A DNA stretch of 64,000 nt from CAITSH01 sp945892985 (GTDB taxonomy: Bacteria > Pseudomonadota > Gammaproteobacteria > Burkholderiales > SG8-39), in assembly GCA_945892985.1 (NCBI GenBank), contig CAMDDU010000020.1, positions 10,823-74,822 on the forward strand. Direction: 5' to 3'. The translations under genes and the position numbers were made by a program. Below, piece by piece: positions 17,995 through 26,847 of the stretch (positions within the stretch are counted from its first letter, which is position 1; every line of letters starts with the position of its first letter). The notes under the pieces were generated by a model, which saw nothing but the letters and a program-made list of their open reading frames with translations, did not search any database and was not told where the DNA came from.

Positions 17995-19002
17995 TCAGGT
18001 CTTGCTGCCCTCTCCGGAACTCAACCGGAGCAGCAGCAGCTTGGACATGGCGAGGATGACAAACGTGATGAGAAACAGGATCAAACCGAGTTCGATCAGC
18101 GCTGCGGTGTGCAGACCCTGCCCCGCCTCGGCAAACTCGTTGGCCAGGGCCGAGGTGATGCTGTTGCCAGGATCGAACAGTGAGGCGCTATTGAGAAAAT
18201 TGGTGTTGCCGATGACGAAGGTCACCGCCATCGTTTCGCCCAGCGCGCGTCCGAGCCCCAGCATGATGCCGCCGATCACGCCGACCTTGGTGTAGGGCAG
18301 GACCACGTTCCACACCACCTCCCAGGTGGTGCTGCCAAGGGCGTAGGCCGATTCCTTGAGCATAGGCGGCGTGACATCGAATACGTCGCGCATCACCGAT
18401 GCGACGAAGGGGATGACCATGATGGCGAGAATGACCCCGGCGCAAAGTATGCCGATGCCCAGCGCCGGCCCCTGGAACAGCTTGCCAATCAGCGGGACGT
18501 TGCCCAGCGTAGCCTTTAGAAAAGGCTGGGCCTGCGCAAATATCGGGGAAAAAACCAGCAGGCCCCACATGCCGTAGACAATGCTTGGAATTCCGGCAAG
18601 CAGTTCTATCGCGATACCGAGGGGACGGCGCAACCAGCCCGGGGACAACTCGGTCAGAAAGAGCGCAATGCCGAAACTGACCGGAACCGCGATAACAAGG
18701 GCAATGATCGACGTCACGATGGTGCCGTAGATAGGGATCAGCGCACCGAAGTTCTCCTTCGGCGGATTCCACTCACTGGTCCAGAGAAAGGCAAATCCAA
18801 ACTTCTGTATGCTCGGCCACGCTGTGACAAACAGGGAAATGATAATTCCCGCCAATGTCAGCAGCGTAAGCAAGGCGAAAAAACGCGTCAGGTTGAGGAA
18901 AATGAAGTCCCCCAGCCATTTTCGCCGTTTTTTCCTGACAGACACGCCGGCCCCACTCATGGAGATGCCTCCTGCCCCTGCTTCACTTGACACGCTGTCC
19001 AT
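17995..19002 (-). CDS. pstC: Phosphate ABC transporter permease PstC
   Basis: Second permease of the PstSCAB phosphate importer. The 335 residues have a basic N-terminal cytoplasmic stretch (VRKKRRKW) and six membrane segments; ELLAGIPSIVYGMWGLLVFSP and the coupling loop LKESAYALGSTTWEVVWNVVLP are diagnostic. The start at 19002 (MDSVSSEAG) could be replaced by Met15. There is a 101-bp spacer to pstS, larger than the other gaps in the operon, which may allow higher expression of the binding protein. Confidence 0.96.
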   Translation of the reverse strand: MDSVSSEAGAGGISMSGAGVSVRKKRRKWLGDFIFLNLTRFFALLTLLTLAGIIISLFVTAWPSIQKFGFAFLWTSEWNPPKENFGALIPIYGTIVTSIIALVIAVPVSFGIALFLTELSPGWLRRPLGIAIELLAGIPSIVYGMWGLLVFSPIFAQAQPFLKATLGNVPLIGKLFQGPALGIGILCAGVILAIMVIPFVASVMRDVFDVTPPMLKESAYALGSTTWEVVWNVVLPYTKVGVIGGIMLGLGRALGETMAVTFVIGNTNFLNSASLFDPGNSITSALANEFAEAGQGLHTAALIELGLILFLITFVILAMSKLLLLRLSSGEGSKT

Positions 19003-19103
19003 TTTTCATCGCCTTACCTTGAAAGCTCAAGACAAAGGCACCCGCGCCCGCCCGAATACCGGCAAACGCGAGGGCCGTTCCTGTTTTTTGGTCTTGCCCG
19101 GGA

Positions 19104-20153
19104 TCACTTACCAGCCCAGACAGGCTTTCCGGCATTGTCCTTCACACCCGCCATAGCCACCTGGATCAACTTGACGGTCGCGTCCGGAAGCGGCACGTAT
19201 TCCATATCGGTGGCCAACTGGCCGCCGTTCTTGTACGCCCAGTCGAAAAACTTGATGACTGCGGCCCCCTGCTGCGGCTTGGCCTGAACCTTGTGCATCA
19301 GGATGAAGGTTGCACCAGTAATGGGCCAGCTCGCCTTGCCGGGCTGGTTGGTGAGGATTTCGGCAAAGGCGGATTTTGTCCAGTCGGCGCCAGCCGCGGC
19401 GGCCTTGAAGGTCAGATCGTCGGGTTCGACAAATTGACCGTCCGCGTTTTGCATCAGCGTGTGCGCAAGCTTGTTCTGCTTGGCATACACGAACTCGACG
19501 TAACCAATGGCACCGGGCACGCGTTGCACAAAAGCCGCGACGCCTTCGTTCCCCTTTCCACCCAGTCCCAGCGGCCATTGCACCGCCGTACCCTCACCGA
19601 CTTTGCCCTTCCAATCTGCGTTCACCTTGGACAGGTAGTTGGTAAAAATAAAGGTGGTGCCTGATCCGTCCGCACGCCGCACCACGGCAATGTCCTGGTT
19701 CGGCAACTGAATCTTGGGGTTCAGATCGGCAATGGCCTTGTCATTCCACTTGGTGATTTTCCCGAGAAATATATCGCCCAGCAACGCCCCGGTGAGGCGC
19801 ATGTCGCCGGGCTTCACGCCGGTGATGTTCACAACCGGAACGACACCACCGATCACAGTCGGGAATTGCATCAGGCCGTCCTTGTCGAGATCCGCGGGCT
19901 TGAGCGGCATGTCGGATGCGCCAAAGTCAACGGTCTTGGCGATAATTTGCTTGATGCCACCGCCCGAACCAATGGATTGGTAATTCATTTTGACGCCGGT
20001 AGCCTTCTGGTAGGCGTCAGCCCATTTGGCGTAAAGCGGAGCGGGAAAAGACGCGCCGGCACCGGTAAGTTCCTGAGCATAGGCAGCCGATGCAGAGAAC
20101 ATTGCGACGTGGACGAGTACCGTCGACAAAATTGCGATTCGTTTGATTTTCAT
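19104..20153 (-). CDS. pstS: Phosphate ABC transporter periplasmic binding protein PstS
   Basis: Periplasmic phosphate receptor of the Pst system. The ATG at 20153 is chosen over an upstream in-frame ATG, because an AGGAG ribosome site lies 8-12 bases ahead and the protein then begins with a signal peptide, MKIKRIAILS..SAAYAQ, cleaved near residue 27. The mature protein starts ELTGAGASFPAPLYAKW, a PstS hallmark, followed by YQSIGSGGGIKQI and RADGSGTTFIFTNYLS, which bind phosphate. Mature length (about 322) is normal. A Pho box lies 60 bp upstream. Confidence 0.97.
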   Translation of the reverse strand: MKIKRIAILSTVLVHVAMFSASAAYAQELTGAGASFPAPLYAKWADAYQKATGVKMNYQSIGSGGGIKQIIAKTVDFGASDMPLKPADLDKDGLMQFPTVIGGVVPVVNITGVKPGDMRLTGALLGDIFLGKITKWNDKAIADLNPKIQLPNQDIAVVRRADGSGTTFIFTNYLSKVNADWKGKVGEGTAVQWPLGLGGKGNEGVAAFVQRVPGAIGYVEFVYAKQNKLAHTLMQNADGQFVEPDDLTFKAAAAGADWTKSAFAEILTNQPGKASWPITGATFILMHKVQAKPQQGAAVIKFFDWAYKNGGQLATDMEYVPLPDATVKLIQVAMAGVKDNAGKPVWAGK

Positions 20154-20196
20154 GGGTGAGACTCCTTTGGTTGAGTGCCATATTTCTTCAGCCGCG

Positions 20197-20230
20197 AGTC
20201 TAGCCATGTCATGTGACAGCAACATGACAC
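20197..20230 (-). promoter_or_regulatory. Pho box and -10 element of the pst operon
   Basis: On the minus strand, positions 20230-20213 read GTGTCATGTTGCTGTCAC. This is two TGTCAY half-sites with an exact 11-bp period, as in the PhoB consensus (CTGTCAT, four AT-rich bases, CTGTCAY). Exactly 10 bp later comes TAGACT (20202-20197), an acceptable -10. This is the geometry of PhoB-activated promoters, where the Pho box replaces the -35. PhoB control of pstS is expected from the family; the site itself is read by eye. Confidence 0.75.
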
Positions 20231-20339
20231 AGAACGCGCACACTCGTCCGATGCGGAGCCCGGTAAAAAACTTAAATACAAATTAAATCAACAACTTAAT
20301 AAATTACTGGACTAGGTCATGGCATATGCGACCGCAAAT

Positions 20340-21698
20340 TTAGCGGCCGGCAGCCACCCGCGTGACCACTTCCGCCAGCGATTTGGCCAGTCGATTGACC
20401 CGGGCCTCATCGCGCCCCTCCACCATTACCCGTAGCAAGGGCTCTGTTCCTGACGGACGTAACAACACCCGTCCACTGGCGCCCAATTCCTTGTCCGCCG
20501 CCGTCTTCGCCGCTTTGATGACTGCGCTGGCCTGCCAATCGAACTTGCCCTTCAGCTTCACATTGATTAGCACCTGAGGAAACAGCGTCAGCTGTCCGGC
20601 CAGCTTTCGCAGCGTGGACTTGGACTCGCGCAAGGCCGTCAGCACCTGCAGTGCGGCGACGATGCCATCGCCTGTGGTGTGCTTGTCCAGGCAGATGATG
20701 TGCCCCGAATTTTCCCCGCCCAGCTCCCAGCCCTTTTCGTGCAAAAGCTCCAGCACGTAGCGGTCCCCCACCTTCGCCCGGGCGAACCCGGCGCCGAGTT
20801 TTTTCACCGCCTGTTCAAGTGCAAGATTGGACATCAGTGTGCCCACCACCCCGCTCAATGCCTTTTTCCCTGCCCGGTGCTTCGCCACAGCGTAGAGCAG
20901 TTGATCGCCATCGAACAGGCTGCCATCGCCGTCAACCATGAGCAAACGATCGGCATCGCCATCAAGCGCAATGCCAAGATCGGCATTGACGCGCCGCACC
21001 TCCAGCTGCAAGGCCTGCGGCGAAGTCGCGCCCACATGGTCGTTGATATTGAACCCGTCAGGCGTGACGCCTATGGCCGAAACCTCCGCACCAAGTTCGT
21101 GAAAGACGTGCGGTGCAACGTGATAAGCGGCGCCATTGGCGCAGTCGACCACGATTTTCAGCCCGCGCAAATCGAGTCCGGACGGAAAAGTACCCTTGCA
21201 GAACTCGATGTAACGCCCGGCCGCATCATCGATGCGCCGCGCCCTGCCCAGTTCCGCGGAAGGACGGCAATGCATTGCATCGTCCATCGCCGTTTCGATT
21301 TCCTGCTCGACCTCATCCGGCAGCTTGTTGCCCGCTGCCGAAAAGAACTTGATACCGTTGTCCGGATACGGGTTATGCGATGCGCTGATGACAATGCCGG
21401 CGTGCAATCTCAACGCCCGTGTGAGGTACGCGATCGCCGGCGTCGGCAGCGGACCGCAGAGCATTACATCAATGCCCGCCGCAGAAAGGCCCGCCTCCAG
21501 CGCGGCCTCCAGCATATAGCCGGAGATGCGCGTGTCCTTTCCTATCAGCACGGCCGGACGCTCCCCCTTGCGCAACTTGCTGCGCCGAAGCAGCACCACG
21601 CCTGCGGCGTACCCCAGACGCATTACGAAATCCGGTGTGATCGGTGGTTCGCCCACCCTGCCACGCACACCATCTGTGCCAAAATATTTTCTAGCCAA
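20340..21698 (-). CDS. glmM: Phosphoglucosamine mutase
   Basis: Converts glucosamine 6-phosphate to glucosamine 1-phosphate for peptidoglycan and lipopolysaccharide precursors. The N-terminal KYFGTDGVRGRVG is the family signature. The phosphorylated serine is Ser107 in SASHNP, the metal loop is DGDADR near residue 248, and the sugar-binding GGENSGHI and the phosphate loop RPSGTEPLLRVMVEG are intact. The length of 452 residues is typical. It follows folP by 14 bp and is probably co-transcribed with it, as in many proteobacteria. Confidence 0.97.
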   Translation of the reverse strand: MARKYFGTDGVRGRVGEPPITPDFVMRLGYAAGVVLLRRSKLRKGERPAVLIGKDTRISGYMLEAALEAGLSAAGIDVMLCGPLPTPAIAYLTRALRLHAGIVISASHNPYPDNGIKFFSAAGNKLPDEVEQEIETAMDDAMHCRPSAELGRARRIDDAAGRYIEFCKGTFPSGLDLRGLKIVVDCANGAAYHVAPHVFHELGAEVSAIGVTPDGFNINDHVGATSPQALQLEVRRVNADLGIALDGDADRLLMVDGDGSLFDGDQLLYAVAKHRAGKKALSGVVGTLMSNLALEQAVKKLGAGFARAKVGDRYVLELLHEKGWELGGENSGHIICLDKHTTGDGIVAALQVLTALRESKSTLRKLAGQLTLFPQVLINVKLKGKFDWQASAVIKAAKTAADKELGASGRVLLRPSGTEPLLRVMVEGRDEARVNRLAKSLAEVVTRVAAGR

Positions 21699-21712
21699 TT
21701 CCGCCTCCCCGA

Positions 21713-22573
21713 TTATTCCGCTGTTCCGCCCTGTTGTTCTTCAAAGCCGTCCCTGTATGCGCAAAACACCGCCACGACATCACGCGTTGCCGCGACATCA
21801 TGCACGCGCAGGATGTGCGCGCCCCGTTGAAGCGCCAGCAATGCGGCGGCGAGGCTGCCCGCGAGGCGCCCCTCCGCTTTGCGTCCGGTTATTTTTCCCA
21901 GACTCGATTTGCGCGACCAACCGGCCAACACGGGAAGATCAAGAGCACAGATTTCATCCAGGCCGCGAAGAAGGTCAAGGTTGTGCTGCACCGTCTTGCC
22001 GAATCCGAAACCCGGATCAATGACGATACGCTCACGCCCCACGCCTGCGTGCACCGCCGCGTCCACGCGCTTGGCGAGGTAGGCTTTGATATCGGCCGTC
22101 ACCTCATCGTATCGCGGCGATGACTGCATCGTTCTCGGCTCGCCCTGCATGTGCATCAGGCAGACGGCGCAATTGGATGCGGCAACCACCTCCAGCGTCC
22201 CGGGGGCCGACAATGCACAAATATCATTGATCATGGCCGCGCCTTCATCGAGCACAACGCGCATCACTTCCGGTTTTACGGTATCAACCGATACCGGCAC
22301 GGGAACATCGCGCATGGCGCGCAGCACAGGCAGCAGTCTTGCCAATTCTTCAGCAACCGAGACGGGGGCCGCCCCCGGACGGCTTGACTCACCGCCCAGA
22401 TCGATAATATCCGCGCCCTCCTCGACCAACTTCATGGCCATGGCGATCGCATCGCCGCGAGCAAAAAATCGGCCCCCGTCCGAGAAGGAATCGGGCGTGA
22501 TATTGACGATGCCCATTAGCAAGGGCCGCTTAAGTGAAAGCGAAAAACCACCGCATTGAAGGTGGTCGATCAT
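21713..22573 (-). CDS. folP: Dihydropteroate synthase
   Basis: Folate pathway TIM-barrel enzyme joining p-aminobenzoate to the pterin pyrophosphate, the target of sulfonamides. MGIVNITPDSFSDGG (residues 20-34) is the first pterin-binding signature, and IDLGGESSRPGA (near 58) the second. The 286-residue length is normal. It lies 102 bp after ftsH and 14 bp before glmM on the same strand. Confidence 0.96.
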   Translation of the reverse strand: MIDHLQCGGFSLSLKRPLLMGIVNITPDSFSDGGRFFARGDAIAMAMKLVEEGADIIDLGGESSRPGAAPVSVAEELARLLPVLRAMRDVPVPVSVDTVKPEVMRVVLDEGAAMINDICALSAPGTLEVVAASNCAVCLMHMQGEPRTMQSSPRYDEVTADIKAYLAKRVDAAVHAGVGRERIVIDPGFGFGKTVQHNLDLLRGLDEICALDLPVLAGWSRKSSLGKITGRKAEGRLAGSLAAALLALQRGAHILRVHDVAATRDVVAVFCAYRDGFEEQQGGTAE

Positions 22574-22675
22574 GGAGCCGAAGGGATGCGCAGGATAGAT
22601 TCAGCGCGCGGGAATAGCGACAAGTCGACGATCCCGGCTGCCGCGGGGGCGAGCACACCCCGCCTTGGCGCTATA

Positions 22676-24556
22676 TCAGGCCGTAGCCGGTTCAGCGGCT
22701 TTGCTCGGGCCGTCGTCGTGCTTGGGTGGCCGTGGCGGCGTCGAGGAGGGTTTGGGCGGCCGCGGCGGCAGACCGGCCATGATGTCATTCAACTGGTCCG
22801 CGTCCAGGGTTTCCCATTCAAGCAAGGCCTTGGTCATCGCCTCAACCTTGTCGCGATTGTCCTCGATCAGTTTCCTCGCCATTGCATACTGCTGGTCGAT
22901 GATGCGGCGGATTTCCTTGTCCACTTCCTGCATTGTCGCTTCGGACACGTTCTTGTGCGTCGTGATGGACCGGCCAAGGAATACCTCGCCCTCGTTCTCC
23001 CCGTAGACCATCGGGCCCAACGCATCGGACATGCCCCACTGCGTCACCATGCGACGAGCTAGATCCGTCGCACGTTCGAAATCATTCGACGCACCCGTAG
23101 TCATCTGGCTCATGAAAATTTCCTCGGCGATACGCCCGCCGAACAGCACAGCGATCGTGGACAGCAAGCGGTCACGGTCCATGCTGTAGCGATCACCTTC
23201 GGGCAACTGCATCGTCACGCCAAGCGCACGCCCGCGTGGAATGATCGTAACCTTGTGAACCGGATCAGTCTTGGGCAGCAACTTGGCGACCACCGCGTGC
23301 CCGGACTCGTGATAAGCGGTGTTCGTGCGCTCCTCTTCGGGCATGACCATCGACCGGCGTTCGGCACCCATGATGATCTTGTCCTTGGCACGTTCGAAAT
23401 CCTCCATGTCAACCAAGCGCTTGTTCATGCGCGCGGCAAACAAGGCCGCTTCGTTGACCAGATTGGCCAAATCAGCCCCAGAAAATCCGGGAGTACCGCG
23501 GGCGATCACATCCGCCTTGACGTCAGGCCCCATCGGCACCTTGCGCATGTGCACCAGCAGGATTTGCTCCCGGCCGCGAATATCGGGCAGCGGCACGACG
23601 ACCTGGCGATCAAAACGGCCCGGACGCATCAATGCTGGATCAAGCACATCTGGCCGGTTGGTTGCGGCGATCACGATGACACCTACAGTACCTTCAAAGC
23701 CGTCCATTTCGACCAGCAACTGGTTGAGCGTCTGTTCGCGCTCATCGTTTCCGCCGCCAAGCCCGGCGCCGCGCTGGCGCCCTACCGCATCGATCTCGTC
23801 GATGAACACGATGCAGGGCGCCTGCTTTTTGGCGTTCTCGAACATATCGCGCACCCGCGCCGCACCAACGCCGACAAACATTTCGACAAAATCGGAACCG
23901 GAAATCGAGAAGAACGGTACCTTGGCCTCACCGGCGATGGCACGCGCCAGCAAAGTCTTGCCGGTACCCGGCGAACCGACCATCAATACGCCCTTTGGAA
24001 TGCGCCCGCCCAGTTTCTGGAACTTGGATGGATCACGCAGGAAGTCGACCAACTCTGCAACGTCCTCCTTGGCTTCATCGCAACCGGCGACGTCCGCAAA
24101 GGTGATCGGGTTGGTCGTTTCATCGAGCACGCGCGCACGGGATTTGCCGAACGAAAATGCACCGCCGCGGCCCCCACCCTGCATCTGGCGCATGAAAAAC
24201 ACCCAGACGCCAATAAGCAACAGCATCGGAAACCACGACACAAAAATATTCATCAGGAAGGAGGGCTCTTCCTCGGCCTTGGCCTCGATCTTGACGCCAT
24301 ATTTCAGCAAGTCGGACACCAGCCAGATATCGCCGGGCGAATAACTCGTCACGCGCTTGCCCTCCGCCGTGGTGGCCTTGAGCTGGCGCCCTTCGATCAG
24401 CACCTTGGCAATGCGGCCGGCCTTGACCTCGTCGATAAACTGCGAGTACTCCATCGGCGTCTGCGCCGTCTGCCGGGTGTTGAACTGGTTAAACACCGTC
24501 ATCAGCACCAGACCGATGACGAGCCAGACCACAAGATTCTTGAAAAGATTGTTCAA
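22676..24556 (-). CDS. ftsH: ATP-dependent zinc metalloprotease FtsH
   Basis: Membrane-anchored AAA+ protease that degrades misfolded membrane proteins and regulatory substrates. Two membrane helices lie at residues 5-23 and 102-120. Walker A GSPGTGKT is at 194-201, Walker B has Asp253/Glu254, the second region of homology runs around 300-320, and the zinc site HESGH is at 416-420. The C-terminal tail after residue 600 is Pro-rich (PPRPPKPSSTPPRPPK), as is common in betaproteobacteria. At 626 residues it is of standard length. rlmE lies 133 bp upstream. Confidence 0.97.
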   Translation of the reverse strand: MNNLFKNLVVWLVIGLVLMTVFNQFNTRQTAQTPMEYSQFIDEVKAGRIAKVLIEGRQLKATTAEGKRVTSYSPGDIWLVSDLLKYGVKIEAKAEEEPSFLMNIFVSWFPMLLLIGVWVFFMRQMQGGGRGGAFSFGKSRARVLDETTNPITFADVAGCDEAKEDVAELVDFLRDPSKFQKLGGRIPKGVLMVGSPGTGKTLLARAIAGEAKVPFFSISGSDFVEMFVGVGAARVRDMFENAKKQAPCIVFIDEIDAVGRQRGAGLGGGNDEREQTLNQLLVEMDGFEGTVGVIVIAATNRPDVLDPALMRPGRFDRQVVVPLPDIRGREQILLVHMRKVPMGPDVKADVIARGTPGFSGADLANLVNEAALFAARMNKRLVDMEDFERAKDKIIMGAERRSMVMPEEERTNTAYHESGHAVVAKLLPKTDPVHKVTIIPRGRALGVTMQLPEGDRYSMDRDRLLSTIAVLFGGRIAEEIFMSQMTTGASNDFERATDLARRMVTQWGMSDALGPMVYGENEGEVFLGRSITTHKNVSEATMQEVDKEIRRIIDQQYAMARKLIEDNRDKVEAMTKALLEWETLDADQLNDIMAGLPPRPPKPSSTPPRPPKHDDGPSKAAEPATA

Positions 24557-24689
24557 ATCAATTCCTCAGCTGCCAAGCCAGGGTTTGGCGATTCACGCAA
24601 AGAAGGCAGGGCACTTTGCGTTCCCAGATTCCCAGAATTCCGCACACTCGAACCCGGGAAGAGCATTCTATCTGAAACAGCAACTTGGT

Positions 24690-25310
24690 TCAGGATTTGA
24701 GTCCGCGACCAAGCAGGTACATCTCACTCGAGCGCCCCCTTGAGGCTTCTGGTTTGCGCGAAACAACCGCGTCAAAGTAGGTACGCATTTGTGCCAAAAA
24801 CTCCGAATATCCAGCACCCTGGAACACTTTGACCAGCAAAGAGCCTCCGGGTTTGAGGTGCTTACAAGCGAATTCAAGCGCCAACTCACCGAGGTGGATA
24901 CTTCGAGCCTGATCGCTCATTTCCACCCCGGATATATTGGGGGCCATATCCGAAAGTACAAGATCCGGGCTACGCGATCCAAGCGCTTTTTCCAGTTCCG
25001 CTTCGGTCGCCTCCTCGCGAAAATCTCCTCGTATGAAGGTGACGCCACGCAAGGGTTCCAGCGGTAACAAATCCAGCGCGATCACCTGTCCGGAAGCCCC
25101 CACCCGGCGCGCGGCAACCTGCGACCACCCGCCCGGGGTCGCGCCAAGGTCGACTACGGTCATACCCGGGCGCAACAGCCTGTCCTTTTCATCTATCTGG
25201 ATCAGTTTGAAGGCGGCCCGTGATCGCCATCCTTCGGCCTGGGCCTTCTTCACCCATGGGTCGTTGATGTGCTCGCGCATCCAGCCTTTGCTGGTTCTGG
25301 TGGGTTTCAT
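24690..25310 (-). CDS. rlmE: 23S rRNA (uridine-2'-O)-methyltransferase RlmE
   Basis: SAM-dependent enzyme that methylates the 2'-hydroxyl of U2552 in the ribosomal A loop. The 206-residue Rossmann protein has the SAM loop DLGATPGGWSQ at 54-64, and KDKE catalytic residues are recognisable (Lys35 in RAAFKL, Asp in LSDMAPN, Lys in LLVKVFQG). It is divergent from yhbY and upstream of ftsH, the classical arrangement shared by most proteobacteria. Confidence 0.96.
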   Translation of the reverse strand: MKPTRTSKGWMREHINDPWVKKAQAEGWRSRAAFKLIQIDEKDRLLRPGMTVVDLGATPGGWSQVAARRVGASGQVIALDLLPLEPLRGVTFIRGDFREEATEAELEKALGSRSPDLVLSDMAPNISGVEMSDQARSIHLGELALEFACKHLKPGGSLLVKVFQGAGYSEFLAQMRTYFDAVVSRKPEASRGRSSEMYLLGRGLKS

Positions 25311-25444
25311 CGGTGAAGCTGCTCGAAACTAAAGACCGCGAGCATACACAAGACCTCGCTCAATCAGGTGCGGATCAGGGGAGAGGGAGCGATAAAGACT
25401 GCCATCCTCGCCTCGCGCCCCTTAGCCCTATACAATCCTTGCCC

Positions 25445-25963
25445 ATGAATACTCTCTCCGCTGCCGAACGCAAGGCGCTCAAGGCGCGCGCCCATCCTCT
25501 CAAACCTGTGGTCATGATCGCAGACGCAGGCCTGTCCCCAGGGGTAATGGCCGAAATCGAACGTGCCCTGGTCAGTCACCAACTGATCAAAATTCGCGTC
25601 GCCAGCGACGACCGCGAGAGTCGCGAATCGCTGTCGGCGGAAATTTGCGCAAGCACCGGCGCCGCCGCGGTGCAGCATATCGGCAAAATTCTGGTTATTT
25701 GGCGCAAGGGCGAAGAAGCCAAAGTGCCAAAAGTCAAAAAAAGAGCCATAAAATCAAAACCCAGAACAGATCCAAGGGTACGACCGGCGAAGGCCTCGCG
25801 CAAATCCAAGTCGCCCGATGAAGAGCTGTCCGACCCGCGCCGGCGGGGACGCGTCCTTGAGCGCGCACAACGCCCCTCGATACACCGTTCCGGCTCCTCG
25901 CCGGAAACCCCGCGCGCAAAACCAGCGCGACAAAATAGTCGACGCCTGCGCTCCGCACGCTGA
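25445..25963 (+). CDS. yhbY: YhbY-family RNA-binding protein with long basic tail
   Basis: CRM-domain protein associated with the large ribosomal subunit. The ATG at 25445 (MNTLSAAERKALKARAHPLKP) starts the conserved domain, which runs to about residue 97 and includes the GLSPGVMAEIERAL region; the frame extends upstream but without conservation. Usual YhbY proteins stop near residue 100, whereas this one goes on to 172 with a tail rich in Lys, Arg, Ser and Pro and probably disordered. It is divergent from rlmE. Confidence 0.88.
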   Translation: MNTLSAAERKALKARAHPLKPVVMIADAGLSPGVMAEIERALVSHQLIKIRVASDDRESRESLSAEICASTGAAAVQHIGKILVIWRKGEEAKVPKVKKRAIKSKPRTDPRVRPAKASRKSKSPDEELSDPRRRGRVLERAQRPSIHRSGSSPETPRAKPARQNSRRLRSAR

Positions 25964-26293
25964 TTTAAAAGGAGTTTACGCCATCTAAGGCGGAAAAATC
26001 CTCTTTTCCAGCAAGCTGCAGGGCCCAAACCGACGACAAGGCGAAATGGCATTGCTGTGATTTACGGCTTACCACCCTCTTCATAAATCGACCCCGCCCC
26101 GCATCCATAGACGGGATCGGTGCGGCGGCGGCGGCGGTCAGCAATCGTGTTGCGCTAATTAGCCTGCTGACCAAGGCCTGTTTCGCGATGAAGCGCACCT
26201 TAAAGTGGCGCCCGGACGTCGGCCTCAGCGGCCGCACAATCGTTCCTTCGCCCTGAAGCACAATTATCCGCGCCAATAATTGGCGCGGGTGCC
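25964..26293. other. Intergenic stretch between yhbY and greA with a hairpin
   Basis: About 330 bp in which I find no convincing gene. A 110-codon minus-strand frame overlaps the greA end, has no ribosome site and no family look, and is left out. Many relatives carry a DUF4149 membrane protein here; nothing like it is visible. At 26268-26288 a perfect 9-bp inverted repeat (CCGCGCCAA, TAA, TTGGCGCGG) lies 5 bp beyond the greA stop codon. It has no T tract, so it is a weak or 3'-stabilising terminator at best. Confidence 0.55.
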
Positions 26294-26770
26294 TCACTCG
26301 TATCGCACATCCATGATCTCGTAAGTCCGGACACCGGCCGGCGCGTTCACCTCCGCCATATCACCGGCATATTTGCCGATCAATCCGCGGGAGATCGGCG
26401 AACTGATTGAAATTTTTCCCTTTTTAATATCAGCCTCGTCATCGCCGACGATCTGGTAGGTCACCTTGTCGGCGCTGGCGGTTTCAACCAGATCAACCGT
26501 TGCGCCAAAGACACAGCGACCGTCCGCATCGAGCAGCTTGGGATCGATAACCTGGGCATTGGAGAGCTTGCCCTCGAGTTCTGCAATCCGTCCCTCGATA
26601 AAACCCTGCCGCTCCTTGGCCGCATCATAGTCGGCGTTCTCGGAAAGATCGCCATGAGCGCGCGCCTCGGCGATGGCCATAATCACACTAGGGCGCTCGA
26701 CTGTTTTCAGGCGGTGCAATTCGGTACGCAGCAATTCGGCGCCGTAGACGGTAAGCGGATACTTGATCAT
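26294..26770 (-). CDS. greA: Transcription elongation factor GreA
   Basis: Stimulates RNA cleavage by backtracked RNA polymerase. The 158 residues comprise the N-terminal coiled coil with the acidic tip (ARAHGDLSENADYDAAKERQ near residues 33-52) and the C-terminal FKBP-like domain ending in ISISSPISRGLIGKYAGDMAEV. Length and sequence are typical. It follows carB on the same strand, but a strong terminator lies between them. Confidence 0.97.
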   Translation of the reverse strand: MIKYPLTVYGAELLRTELHRLKTVERPSVIMAIAEARAHGDLSENADYDAAKERQGFIEGRIAELEGKLSNAQVIDPKLLDADGRCVFGATVDLVETASADKVTYQIVGDDEADIKKGKISISSPISRGLIGKYAGDMAEVNAPAGVRTYEIMDVRYE

Positions 26771-26781
26771 GATGTTCTTCC

Positions 26782-26814
26782 AAAAAAAAGAACCCCCAGG
26801 AAAATTCCCGAGGG
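26782..26814 (-). terminator. Rho-independent terminator of carAB
   Basis: On the minus strand a fully pairable GC-rich stem, CCCTCGGGAA with TTCCTGGGGG (positions 26814-26805 and 26802-26793, with two G-T pairs), is followed at once by TTC and a run of eight T (26789-26782). It lies 33 bp after the carB stop and 12 bp before the greA start codon, so greA needs either its own promoter or read-through. Confidence 0.8.
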
Positions 26815-26847
26815 TATCGGTGCGGATTTGACTAGTAGTTCAGCAAG

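Noticed and set aside
23255..24700. 481-codon plus-strand frame opposite ftsH
   Set aside because: Antisense shadow of FtsH; no family resemblance.
26268..26288. Perfect hairpin after greA as a rho-independent terminator
   Set aside because: There is no T tract after the stem on the minus strand, so it is described with the intergenic region rather than called a terminator.
25964..26293. DUF4149 gene expected between greA and yhbY
   Set aside because: No frame on either strand gives a membrane protein; the 110-codon frame there is not family-like.
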